Source: DATBFX01 sp036558305 (GTDB lineage: Bacteria > Chloroflexota > Chloroflexia > Thermomicrobiales > UBA6265). Taken from it: 16,506 nt of DNA. Positions 7,765-14,911 of this stretch are shown piece by piece. How positions within the stretch are numbered: position 1 is the stretch's first letter; each line of letters starts with the position of its first letter. The stretch spans positions 1-16,506 of the forward strand of contig DATBFX010000465.1 of NCBI GenBank assembly GCA_036558305.1. The letters run 5' to 3'. The translations under genes and the position numbers were made by a program. The notes beneath the pieces were generated by a model. That model made no database searches, had not been told where the DNA came from, and worked only from the letters and a program-made list of their open reading frames with translations.

Positions 7765-8297
7765 GACGATCGGGACACGATCGGGACGGAGACGGAGATC
7801 GTGGTTTCCCGGCGGAGGGGTCGGGGGGCCCGAAAACGCGCGAGGCGATCCCGACGCCGCCACGCCTCGCCGTCGTCTTCCTCGTCGCGCCGATTGGCGG
7901 CCAGCATCTGTCCGAGCAGCGAGTCCGGGTCGATCGGCTCGTCCGCTTCCCAGGGGAACGGCACGATCGTCGCCAGGTCGTGCCTGGCTTCCAGCAACCA
8001 GGCGATCGATGCGTTGGTGATCAGATATTCACCCGCCGCGGGATCGGACTCGGCTTTCAGCAGACCCAGCGCGACGTGGCGGTGAGCCTCCTTGGGGGAC
8101 AGACCAAGGCGGACGGCTGCCTCCGCGACGGGGACGGCACCGAGGATCGGAGCGGAAGGCGAAGTCGGTTCCCGCTCAGACGGCAGTTCGCCCCGCAGTA
8201 GCCCTTCGTACTGGCGAGCCTGCTCCTCCAAGCCAAGCTCATGGAGCAGGTCAAGCATCTGGCGGTCTTCTTCGGTGATGGCGCGTGCGACGGACAT
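7389..8297 (-). CDS. HTH (excisionase-like) antitoxin; frame abnormally reads on into the PIN gene
   Basis: Residues 1-155 (8297 to about 7828) look like real protein. A charged helical start (ITEEDRQMLDLLHELG, then EEQARQYEGLL) precedes a MerR/excisionase-type helix-turn-helix at about 55-105 (VPVAEAAVRLGLSPKEAHRH, then GLLKAES and YLITNASIAWLLEAR). An acidic stretch ANRRDEEDDGEAWRRR follows. After about residue 157 the frame has no protein character, because it overlaps the PIN gene in another frame, and it stops only by chance at 7389. The expected antitoxin stop is missing in all three frames here. A C6 run at complement 7823-7828 marks a place where one extra base would carry this frame directly into the PIN frame. 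Start ATG 8297 has only a weak upstream AGG. Function: probable DNA-binding antitoxin and autoregulator of the adjacent PIN toxin. Confidence 0.6.
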   Translation of the reverse strand: MSVARAITEEDRQMLDLLHELGLEEQARQYEGLLRGELPSEREPTSPSAPILGAVPVAEAAVRLGLSPKEAHRHVALGLLKAESDPAAGEYLITNASIAWLLEARHDLATIVPFPWEADEPIDPDSLLGQMLAANRRDEEDDGEAWRRRDRLARFRAPRPLRRETTISVSVPIVSRSSWSTRMRSSRSHTGNRWPQAPGPVISSSIGRGPPKRRSSESPGVGLWPPWNAVSGSAIRRSGKWPSRTHFTRCVPTSMPRSRRFAGPSGSPPTWLPPTPRCSPRCPIRTTVCTSLRRKPAALPIS

Positions 8298-8420
8298 GGC
8301 AAGAGCCTATCAGCAGATGAGCACCACGTCGACCGCCCACGAAGAGGGCAACGGCGACCCCCGAGTCAACGCCGCCGTGTGGATCACGAACACCATTGCG
8401 TCGTCCTGGAATTTCTTACC

Positions 8421-9116
8421 TCACCATTCCCCTCGGCGCTCCCGTCGCGCCCGCAGTTTGGCGGCGAGCCAGGCCTCGTAGGCGTCGGGGGCGATCTCCA
8501 GCATCAGGTCCTCGGGGTCCGGCAGCGGGTCTTGCCAGAACCATTCCGGCCGGAACCAGAAGCCGGGTAGAGCCTCTGAGTGATAGCGCCCTTGGTCGTC
8601 GGGCGCGGCAGGATCGTACGCCCCCTGGTCGGTGAGCCGGAGGAACCGGAAGTCGCGCCGGTTCGGGCGCGCGTCCGCCCAGAGATACTCGGGAAAGCCG
8701 CGGGCGGCGAATTCGTCCGCCTTTTCGATAGTATCGCGCTCGACGCTGTCCTCGGAGAGGAATTCGGCCACGATTCGTGCCCGCCCCTCGAACCACCGGT
8801 CGTCAGCCCCCGGCGCGTCGCCACGGCCGACGACGACGATGTCGGGCATCCGCCCGGCCGGCCGCGCCGGGAGTCGGGTCAGGAGCTTGTCGACGTAAAC
8901 CTCGCCGAAGTCGAAGATCTCGCAGTAGCGCTTGAGTAACCGCGCAAAGAAGAAGACCATCAGGATATGCCGCGGGCTGTTCGACACGTGGGCGATCCCC
9001 TTCCCGTCCACCCATTCGGCCTGCCCCTCGTCGGGCGCCCAGTCCAGAAACTCCTCCCAACTCATCGGATACCACCGACCCCGTACGACCGACGGTCGGG
9101 ATACTTGCTGCACCAT
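8421..9116 (-). CDS. Uma2-family restriction-endonuclease-like protein (DUF820)
   Basis: The 231-residue protein has the PD-(D/E)xK-like fold of the Uma2 family. It opens with MSWEEFLDW and AEWVDGKGIAHV (Glu34). The core strand carries GRMPDIVVV (Asp92). RIVAEFLSEDS (Glu118) leads to RDTIEKADEFA (Lys132), and GFPEYLWADAR closes the nuclease core. These are the usual positions of the family's acidic and basic active-site residues. The C-terminal part (about 155-231) is Trp-rich and then Arg-rich. Family members are abundant in cyanobacteria and Chloroflexota; their biological role is largely unknown. GAGAGGAG ends about 7 nt before ATG at 9116, supporting this start. The gene lies about 120 nt upstream of the antitoxin and is transcribed in the same direction, so a co-transcript is possible. 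Confidence 0.85.
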   Translation of the reverse strand: MVQQVSRPSVVRGRWYPMSWEEFLDWAPDEGQAEWVDGKGIAHVSNSPRHILMVFFFARLLKRYCEIFDFGEVYVDKLLTRLPARPAGRMPDIVVVGRGDAPGADDRWFEGRARIVAEFLSEDSVERDTIEKADEFAARGFPEYLWADARPNRRDFRFLRLTDQGAYDPAAPDDQGRYHSEALPGFWFRPEWFWQDPLPDPEDLMLEIAPDAYEAWLAAKLRARRERRGEW

Positions 9117-9212
9117 GGGAGACTCCTCTCGACGGCCTGCCTGCGGGCATCACCCACCCGGATGATACCTCTCGAAAACCGACCCCGCGCCGCCGATGGC
9201 AGATCGAGTATG

Positions 9213-10823
9213 TCAGACCAACCCTCGCTGCACCGCCCACGCCACCGCGGACGTGCGGCAGGTGACGCCGAGTTTGGTGTAGACGTGCTCCAGGTGGTGC
9301 TCGACGGTTTTCCGGCTGATCGAGAGCGCCTGGCCGATCTGGGGGTTGCTCATCCCTTGGGCCAGCAGACGCAGCACCTCCTCCTCCCGTTCCGACAGCC
9401 CCTCCCCGCGCCGCCGCCGCACCCGCCGCACCGGACCCGTCTGACCCCGCGCCGCCGCCAACGCCTCGACACAGGCGCGGTCGAACTGGACGCCGGCACC
9501 CCCTCGCATTCCCGTCAGCGCCTCCTCCGTCCCGCGACCGTCGTCCCGCCCCTGGGTCGCGCGCACGTAGGCATCGGCCACCGCCAGCACCCGACCGTGG
9601 AGCGGAATCTGCTCTCCGGCCAACTGTCGGTGGTATCCCTCGCCGTTGACCCACTCGTGGTGCGCCGCCGCGGCCGGCGCCAACTCCCGCAACGGCCCCA
9701 CCCGCTCAAGCACCCGCTGCGTGTAGTAGGTATGGAGGCGGACCTGCTCGCGCTCGGCCGCCGAGAGGCGGTCGCCTTTCTCCAGGATGCCGAACGGCAC
9801 CGCCACCTTCCCGACGTCGTGCAGGAGCGCCGCCCGCCGCAGCCGGGTCAGATCGTCGCCGCCGAACCCCAACCCGCGCCCGATCTCGACCGCGACCCCC
9901 GCCACCGTGGGCGAATGGTGCCAGTCCTGGCGCGTCTTGGCGTCGATAAAGTCGGCCACCGCCTCGCAGACCTCCTCGGTCCGGTCCGCCGAGGCACCCT
10001 CGATCGCGGTCGGCGGCGCCATCGCGATCATCGCCGCCACCGCCTCCTCCGACGCCAGCACGTCCAGCGGTTCCCAGAAACCGGAGTCCTCGGCCAGCGA
10101 GAGGAAGGCGCCCGTCGCCGCGGGGTCGAATCGGCCGCCACCCCGCCCCTCGGCTAGCGTCCGCGCCGCGGCCCGACCGCCCAGGGCATGGGTCAACTCC
10201 AGGACCTGCGCCAACTGGAGCACCCGCGCCGGCGTCGGTGCCGCTTCCCCCTTCAGGTGGTACGCCGCGAAGCCCTTCCCATCCCACCGCTCCAGTTGGT
10301 AACGCACCGTCTGCTGGACCGTCTCGGGAAACTCAAGACGCCGGGCGAAGAGCTCCGCCACCTCGCAGTGGGCTCGCATCGCTTCGTTCACCACCGGCCC
10401 CGATTGGGCGGCGAACGACAGCAACTTGGCAACACGGCCGGGCAGTTGCGCATCGACCGGGACGTTGCGCCACAGCCACGACAGCACGTCGCCGGCTCGG
10501 GTCGGATCGACGGTCAACATGTCGAGCCGCGGCGCCAGTTCGTCCTCCGGGAAGAAAATGGCGATTCCGGCCGCGCAGGCGGTGCACCCGACGTCCTTCA
10601 GGAGCGCCCCGTAATAGACCGCCCCGCGCTCGGCCGCCGGCAGACCGAGCGCCTCGGCGACGCGCAGGCCGAGGTAGGCGCTGCGTAGGCCGTGCTCCAT
10701 CGGCGCGCCCGTCGCCAGCCCCGTTGCAAACGAGAGGGCGCAGAGGAGTTCGGCCAGGCGTGTCTCCGCCCGCGATCCCTCCGCGTCCGCGGACGCGACG
10801 GCTTGCAGGTCGGTCTGCCCCAC
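9213..10823 (-). CDS. Tandem HD-GYP phosphodiesterase-like domains fused to a LuxR-type DNA-binding domain
   Basis: 536 residues from GTG at 10823. Module 1 (about 40-215) is a degenerate HD-GYP: YYGALLKDVGC has Lys77 where the HD histidine is expected, and YQLERWDGKGF replaces HHE..DGxGYP. Module 2 (about 300-425) keeps ALLHDVGK (His335, Asp336), HHE (388-390) and NGEGYH (393-398; canonical DGxGYP with D to N and P to H), then IPLHGRVLAVADAY. A LuxR/GerE helix-turn-helix closes the protein (about 476-536: LSEREEEVLRLLAQGMSN, then ISRKTVEHHL). HD-GYP domains hydrolyse cyclic di-GMP; coupling to LuxR suggests a transcription factor controlled by a cyclic nucleotide or related ligand, an inference. 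GGAGG (complement 10831-10835) lies 7 nt before GTG. A longer frame from TTG at 10901 runs through the promoter and is rejected. The gene is divergent from the ABC transporter gene. Confidence 0.88.
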   Translation of the reverse strand: MGQTDLQAVASADAEGSRAETRLAELLCALSFATGLATGAPMEHGLRSAYLGLRVAEALGLPAAERGAVYYGALLKDVGCTACAAGIAIFFPEDELAPRLDMLTVDPTRAGDVLSWLWRNVPVDAQLPGRVAKLLSFAAQSGPVVNEAMRAHCEVAELFARRLEFPETVQQTVRYQLERWDGKGFAAYHLKGEAAPTPARVLQLAQVLELTHALGGRAAARTLAEGRGGGRFDPAATGAFLSLAEDSGFWEPLDVLASEEAVAAMIAMAPPTAIEGASADRTEEVCEAVADFIDAKTRQDWHHSPTVAGVAVEIGRGLGFGGDDLTRLRRAALLHDVGKVAVPFGILEKGDRLSAAEREQVRLHTYYTQRVLERVGPLRELAPAAAAHHEWVNGEGYHRQLAGEQIPLHGRVLAVADAYVRATQGRDDGRGTEEALTGMRGGAGVQFDRACVEALAAARGQTGPVRRVRRRRGEGLSEREEEVLRLLAQGMSNPQIGQALSISRKTVEHHLEHVYTKLGVTCRTSAVAWAVQRGLV

Positions 10824-10867
10824 GACGGCCCCTCCGACGCGGCGAAAAATGGGGGAACTCCCCGATG

Positions 10868-10895
10868 TTGCGACGCCAAACGCTGCCCATACTCT
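10868..10895 (+). promoter_or_regulatory. Candidate promoter of the ABC transporter gene, overlapping the divergent promoter
   Basis: TTGCGA (10868-10873) and TACTCT (10890-10895) are 16 bp apart on the plus strand, giving a start near 10902 and a leader of about 65 nt. The -10 element overlaps that of the opposite promoter by five bases, so the two could not be occupied by polymerase together. Confidence 0.3.
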
Positions 10896-10920
10896 AGTCA
10901 ACGTTCGCCGGCCCGGTCAA
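10891..10920 (-). promoter_or_regulatory. Predicted sigma-70 promoter of the HD-GYP/LuxR gene
   Basis: On the minus strand, TTGACC (complement 10915-10920) and TAGAGT (complement 10891-10896) are separated by 18 bp. The start site would lie near 10884, about 60 nt before the GTG start with its GGAGG. Match to consensus is 5/6 and 4/6. Confidence 0.55.
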
Positions 10921-10966
10921 CGCGGCGGCAGCGGTGTCTGGTTAGTTCATAAGAAGGAGATCGACG

Positions 10967-12793
10967 TTGGGTACGACGGTTTTGGACGAGGTGCCGGCAG
11001 CGTTTCGGGTCATCGACGGGGGCATCCGGATCGACGCGCTGGGCCTGACGAAGACGGTTGGGGGCGGGCGGACGGCACTGCTGCGCGACGTCTCCCTCTC
11101 GATCCAGCCGCGGGAGCTCGTCGCCATCGTCGGCGCCAGCGGCGCCGGCAAAACGACCCTGATGGACGCGCTGACCGGGTTCCGCCCGGTGACCGGCGGT
11201 CGCGTCCTCTATCGCGACGGAGACACCGCCGCCGCCCCGGCCGCCTTCCGCGACCGCCTCGGCTACGTCCCCCAGGACGACCTGATCCACCGCCAACTCA
11301 CCATCGAGCAAGGACTCGCCTACACCGCCCGCCTCCGGTTGCCGGAAGGCACCCCCGAGGACGAGATCGCCCGGCGGGTCGACGAGGTCCTGGCGGAAGT
11401 CCACCTGACCGAGCGGCGCCGGCTTGCCGTCCATCGGCTCTCCGGCGGCCAGCGCAAACGCGCCTCGATCGCCGCCGAGTTGATCTCGCGCCCGCCGCTC
11501 CTTTTCCTCGATGAGCCGACCTCCGGTCTCGATCCGGGGCTCGACCTGCGGCTGATGCTCCTCCTCCGCCAACTGGCCGACGAGGGGAGAACGGTCGTCC
11601 TGACCACGCACGCCGTCGCCAACCTGGCGGTCTGCGACAAAATCGTCTTCCTCGGTCACGGCGGCCGGCTCTGCTTCTTCGGTTCGCCCGCCGAGGCGCT
11701 TGCCTTCTTCGGTGTCGCCGCCCTGCCCGAGATCTTCGCGATGCTCGATCAGGACCCCGCTGCCGCCGCGACCTGGGAGGCGGTCTACCGGGATTCCGCC
11801 TACCACGCCCGCCACATCGCCGCCCCGCTCGCCGAAACCGCCGCCTCCACTCCGACCGCGACCGCTGACGCGCCGGATGACGACCGGGTGACGACGTCGA
11901 CCCGGCGCCAGTTCGCGACGCTGACCCGGCGCTACGTCCGCCTCCTCTGGAGCGACCGGCCGACCCTCGCCTTCTCGGTCTTCCAGGCACCGGTGATGGG
12001 GCTGTTCCTGGGGATGGTCGCCGGCAGCGACGTCTTCGGCGCCGGCCGACCGTTCAGCACCGCCCAGGTGACGCTGGTCCTGCTGATGATCTTCAACCTC
12101 TGGATCGGCGCCAACACCGCCTCCCGCGAGATCGTCAAGGAGAACCCGATCTACCTGCGGGAGCGGCTGGTCAACCTCAAGGTGCCGCCCTACGTCCTCT
12201 CCAAGGCGCTGGTCCTTGCCCTTCTCGGCGTCGTCCAGACCGCCTGCTACGTCGGGGTCGTCCTCCTCTTCACCGGCGTGCCCGCACACGGCGTCTTCCT
12301 CCCGGCCTGGCTGGAGCTGATGCTGACCGTCTGGCTGACCGGCGTCGCCGGGTTGGCGATGGGGCTGTTCATCTCCGCCGCCTCGGCCAACCTCGACCTC
12401 GCCCTCAGCATCACCCCGTCGTCGATCATCCCGCAGATGCTCCTGGCCGGCGCCCTCTTCGCCCTGCCCGGCTCCGTCGATTTCCTCAGCAACGCCACGA
12501 TCGGCAAATGGGCCGTCAACGCCCTGGGCACGACCGCCGATCTCAACCGCATGTACTACGCCGCCGCGGCCGACCTGCCCAACGACGACCGGGTGACCGC
12601 CCTACTCGGTCAGGTCGTCTTCAACCCGGATAGCTACGACGACGACCCGGGCCCGAAATCGATCGCATCGGCGCGGGAGAGCCGGCGCCCGCACCTCCTG
12701 AAAACCTGGACGGTGCTGCTCGCGTGGGTCGCCGGCTTCCTCGCGCTGGCCTGCGCTGCCCAATGGCGCAAGGACCGCGTTTGGCGGAGATAA
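10967..12793 (+). CDS. ABC transporter half-molecule, ABCG/White type (ATPase fused to ABC-2 permease)
   Basis: The 608-residue protein begins with an ATPase domain (about 20-245). Walker A is GASGAGKTT (56-64), the Q-loop VPQDD (101-105), the signature LSGGQRKR (158-165), Walker B LLFLDEPTSG (178-187) and the switch His in TTHAV. A variable linker follows (about 270-315), then an ABC-2 type membrane domain (about 320-608) with several hydrophobic helices and a loop NPIYLRERLVNLKVPPYVLS typical of ABCG exporters. As a half-transporter it should act as a dimer in the cytoplasmic membrane, exporting a lipid or hydrophobic compound; the substrate is unknown. The start is TTG at 10967, supported by GAAGGAG (10953-10959) 7 nt upstream. 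The gene is divergent from the HD-GYP/LuxR regulator, which may control it. A strong hairpin lies about 100 nt after the stop. Confidence 0.9.
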   Translation: MGTTVLDEVPAAFRVIDGGIRIDALGLTKTVGGGRTALLRDVSLSIQPRELVAIVGASGAGKTTLMDALTGFRPVTGGRVLYRDGDTAAAPAAFRDRLGYVPQDDLIHRQLTIEQGLAYTARLRLPEGTPEDEIARRVDEVLAEVHLTERRRLAVHRLSGGQRKRASIAAELISRPPLLFLDEPTSGLDPGLDLRLMLLLRQLADEGRTVVLTTHAVANLAVCDKIVFLGHGGRLCFFGSPAEALAFFGVAALPEIFAMLDQDPAAAATWEAVYRDSAYHARHIAAPLAETAASTPTATADAPDDDRVTTSTRRQFATLTRRYVRLLWSDRPTLAFSVFQAPVMGLFLGMVAGSDVFGAGRPFSTAQVTLVLLMIFNLWIGANTASREIVKENPIYLRERLVNLKVPPYVLSKALVLALLGVVQTACYVGVVLLFTGVPAHGVFLPAWLELMLTVWLTGVAGLAMGLFISAASANLDLALSITPSSIIPQMLLAGALFALPGSVDFLSNATIGKWAVNALGTTADLNRMYYAAAADLPNDDRVTALLGQVVFNPDSYDDDPGPKSIASARESRRPHLLKTWTVLLAWVAGFLALACAAQWRKDRVWRR

Positions 12794-12894
12794 GGGACCG
12801 GTCGCTTCGCCGAGACAGGCCGTCCCCGCAAGGGAGGGTATGCATTGCGGCCGGACGTCCGTGACCGGGTTGGTTGCCTGGTGTCGTGATGCGA

Positions 12895-12925
12895 CGCGCC
12901 CTCGGTCGAATCGACCGAGGGCGCG
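12895..12925. terminator. Perfect 15-bp hairpin between convergent genes (probable bidirectional terminator)
   Basis: CGCGCCCTCGGTCGA (12895-12909) is followed after one base by its exact reverse complement (12911-12925). In RNA the innermost pairs open to give a loop of 3 to 5 nt. It lies 101 nt after the ABC gene and 25 nt from the 3' end of the oppositely oriented propeller relic. It has no T run, which is common for hairpins in very GC-rich genomes. Confidence 0.65.
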
Positions 12926-12950
12926 CGTTCCGATCGGGGCGAGCGATGGG

Positions 12951-13304
12951 TCAGGGCGTGGCCGTGCCGGCGGGGGTCGCGGCAGGACCGCCGCCGATGG
13001 CGTAGACGTAGCCGGGCCGGTCATTGTTGAAGAATCCCGCACCGATGTAGATGGTCCCGCCGACCACCGCCGGCGACGAATATGTCTCCCCCTGGGCATG
13101 GAAGCGCCACCGTTCCGCACCGGTCGCCGCGCCGAGGGCGACGAAGTCGGACGGTGCGTGCCGGCCGTCGTACGAGCCGGAGTACACCACCGCCGACCCC
13201 ATCGCCGTCTTGCCAATCACGAACGCCGCCGCCAGCCGCACAAGATACCGGTCGTCCCCAAACCTCTGGGCCATCTCCACGACTTGCCGGCGCGGCATGC
13301 TCAT
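12951..13304 (-). pseudogene. Relic of a PQQ-type beta-propeller protein (C-terminal blades only)
   Basis: The 117-residue frame encodes roughly the last two blades of a PQQ-like propeller: VVYSGSYDG, FVALGAATGAERWRF, SSPAVVGGTIYIGAGFFNN and GYVYAIGGG, then a short Pro/Ala/Thr tail. The residues before them (from MSMPRRQVVEMAQRF to AAAFVIGKTAMGS) do not form a blade. The frame is closed by a TGA at complement 13353-13355, and no signal peptide or membrane segment is present. A blade appears internally shortened where GSAVV joins YSGSYDG. The tail after YAIGG resembles that after the PQQ propeller of the sigma-linked protein at 4625-7153, so a common origin is possible. It is most likely a decayed gene; a tiny functional protein cannot be excluded. 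Confidence 0.55.
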
Positions 13305-13385
13305 GGGGTACGTCGTGTGTGGCTGGTGGCCGCATCGCGCCGACCAGGCCGATCAGCAACTCGTCTCAAATGGTCGCTTGTTCGC

Positions 13386-13391
13386 TAGAAT
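13386..13391 (+). promoter_or_regulatory. Possible -10 element (TAGAAT) of the FAD monooxygenase gene
   Basis: TAGAAT matches the consensus in five of six bases and lies 65 nt before the ATG at 13456. No convincing -35 element is found 16-18 bp upstream, so this is weak. Confidence 0.25.
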
Positions 13392-13455
13392 GGCCCATCG
13401 TCACATTCGCGATAACGCACCCATACTCGGGGGTCCGACACGGGCTGGAGGCACC

Positions 13456-14637
13456 ATGCGCGTCCTCATCGTCGGCGCCGGAATCGGCGGCCTGACCGCC
13501 GCCCTCGCCTTGCGCCAAGCCGGCTTCGACGCCCACGTCTACGAGCAGGCGGGCGTCTTGCGCGAGGTCGGCGCCGGGGTCGCGGTCGGCCCCAACGCCG
13601 TCAAGGTCCTGCACCGGCTGGGACTCGCCGAGGCGCTCCGCGCCGTCGGTGTCGTCCCCCACTCGCTGGACGCCCGCGACTGGCAGACCGGTGCGGTCCT
13701 GGGCCGAGTGCCGCTCGCCGAGGCGGCGGTGACCCGCTGGGGCGCGCCCTTCTATCACCTGCACCGCGCCGATCTCCACGACTCGCTGCGCGCCGCCCTC
13801 GGCGATCGGCACCTCACCCTCGGCGCCCGCTGTCTTGCCGTCGAGCAGCACGACTGCGCGGTCGACGTTCGCTTCGCCGACGGCCGCGAGGCGACGGGCG
13901 ACCTCCTCATCGGTGCCGACGGCATCCACTCGGTTGTCCGCGAACACGTCGCGGGACCGGACCGGCCGATCTGGTCCCGCCAGATCGCCTGGCGTGGCCT
14001 GGCCCCCGCGGCGGTCGGCCACGCATGCGGGCTGGAGGTACGCCACCATTCGATCTGGGGGCCGCGCAAGATGTTCGTTTGCTACTACGTCGCGACGGGG
14101 CGTCTCGTGAACTGGGTCGGCAACTCTCAAAGCGACGACGATTGGCAGGAGGAGTCGTGGTCGGCGCGCGGCGACGGCGACGAGGCGCTGAGCGACTTCG
14201 CGGGGTGGCATCCCCAGGTCCGCGCGCTGATCGCGGGCACCGACCAGGTGTTCAAGTGGGCACTCTTCGATCGGCCGCCGCTGGCGCGGTGGACGCGCGG
14301 GCGCGTGACGGTGCTGGGCGACGCCGCCCACCCGATGCTGCCGTACATGGCCCAGGGCGCCAGCCAGAGCATCGAGGACGCGTTCGTGCTGGCGCGCTGC
14401 CTTGCCGCGGACCGCGACGATCCCCAGCGCGCAATCGGGATGTACGCGGACCGTCGCCGGGAGCGCACCGCCGCCATCCAGACCGCGTCGCGCGACGCCG
14501 GACGGATGATGCACCTGACGGACCCGGCGGACGTCGAGGCGCGGAACGCGCGACTGCGGGACAACCCGGACGCGGCCGCCGCTCGGTTCGACTGGATCTG
14601 GAGCCACGACGTAGGGACCACCGCGACCGACGGCTAG
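13456..14637 (+). CDS. FAD-dependent monooxygenase (salicylate / 3-hydroxybenzoate hydroxylase-like)
   Basis: This 393-residue protein is a class A flavoprotein monooxygenase. It starts with the FAD-binding Rossmann motif VGAGIGG (residues 6-12), with Glu30 at the end of the second strand to hold the ribose. The middle carries the DG motif GADGIHSVVR (153-162). The GD motif VLGDAAHPMLP (286-296) is followed by GASQSIEDAF, and a helical C-terminus completes the fold. Such enzymes use NAD(P)H and O2 to hydroxylate an aromatic or related ring in the cytoplasm. The general look is that of salicylate 1-hydroxylase or 3-hydroxybenzoate 6-hydroxylase, but substrate is not determinable and no ring-cleavage genes adjoin it. 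ATG 13456 is chosen because GGAGG (13447-13451) lies 4 nt upstream and the protein begins immediately with the FAD strand. An open frame extending back to 13051 is shadow of the relic. Confidence 0.9.
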   Translation: MRVLIVGAGIGGLTAALALRQAGFDAHVYEQAGVLREVGAGVAVGPNAVKVLHRLGLAEALRAVGVVPHSLDARDWQTGAVLGRVPLAEAAVTRWGAPFYHLHRADLHDSLRAALGDRHLTLGARCLAVEQHDCAVDVRFADGREATGDLLIGADGIHSVVREHVAGPDRPIWSRQIAWRGLAPAAVGHACGLEVRHHSIWGPRKMFVCYYVATGRLVNWVGNSQSDDDWQEESWSARGDGDEALSDFAGWHPQVRALIAGTDQVFKWALFDRPPLARWTRGRVTVLGDAAHPMLPYMAQGASQSIEDAFVLARCLAADRDDPQRAIGMYADRRRERTAAIQTASRDAGRMMHLTDPADVEARNARLRDNPDAAAARFDWIWSHDVGTTATDG

Positions 14638-14689
14638 ATCCGGCCGCACGGCGGCAACGGGCGCTGGGGAGGATACTGGCTGGGTCCGT

Positions 14690-14717
14690 CCGATTCGCGC
14701 CGTACGGAACGAATCGG
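14690..14717. terminator. Hairpin after the FAD monooxygenase gene (possible terminator)
   Basis: CCGATTCG (14690-14697) pairs with CGAATCGG (14710-14717) around a 12-nt loop that itself contains the palindrome CCGTACGG. It lies 53 nt after the stop, in the 274-bp gap (14638-14911) between two convergent genes. Nothing else was recognised in that gap. Confidence 0.35.
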
Positions 14718-14911
14718 CGTGGAGGAATCTCCAGAACTTCACGGACGTGACCACAAACGGTGGCGGTCACGGCATCGCGACGCGCCGGCGCCTCGGCGAG
14801 CGCCTCGTGGCGGTCGGATCAGCGTAGGGCGATCGTCTGTTTGCGCACCGAAGAGTGCGTCGTCGGGCCACGGCGTGCCGTGCCCGGTTGACCATAACAA
14901 CTCGGCTCCGC

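Noticed and set aside
10824..10901. N-terminal extension of the HD-GYP/LuxR protein from TTG at 10901
   Set aside because: It overlaps a good promoter and lacks a ribosome binding site, while GTG at 10823 has GGAGG 7 nt upstream.
10898..12289. 463-codon minus-strand open frame opposite the ABC transporter gene
   Set aside because: Acidic, low-complexity translation antisense to Walker and signature motifs.
13051..13455. N-terminal extension of the FAD monooxygenase upstream of 13456
   Set aside because: The extra residues have no protein character and overlap the propeller relic; the FAD-binding strand begins right at the ATG with GGAGG.
13366..14754. 462-codon minus-strand open frame opposite the FAD monooxygenase gene
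   Set aside because: No recognisable domain, fully antisense to a gene with clear FAD motifs.
14638..14911. tRNA or small RNA gene in the gap between the last two genes
   Set aside because: No cloverleaf with CCA-type acceptor or TψC-like GTTCRA was found; only short hairpins are visible.
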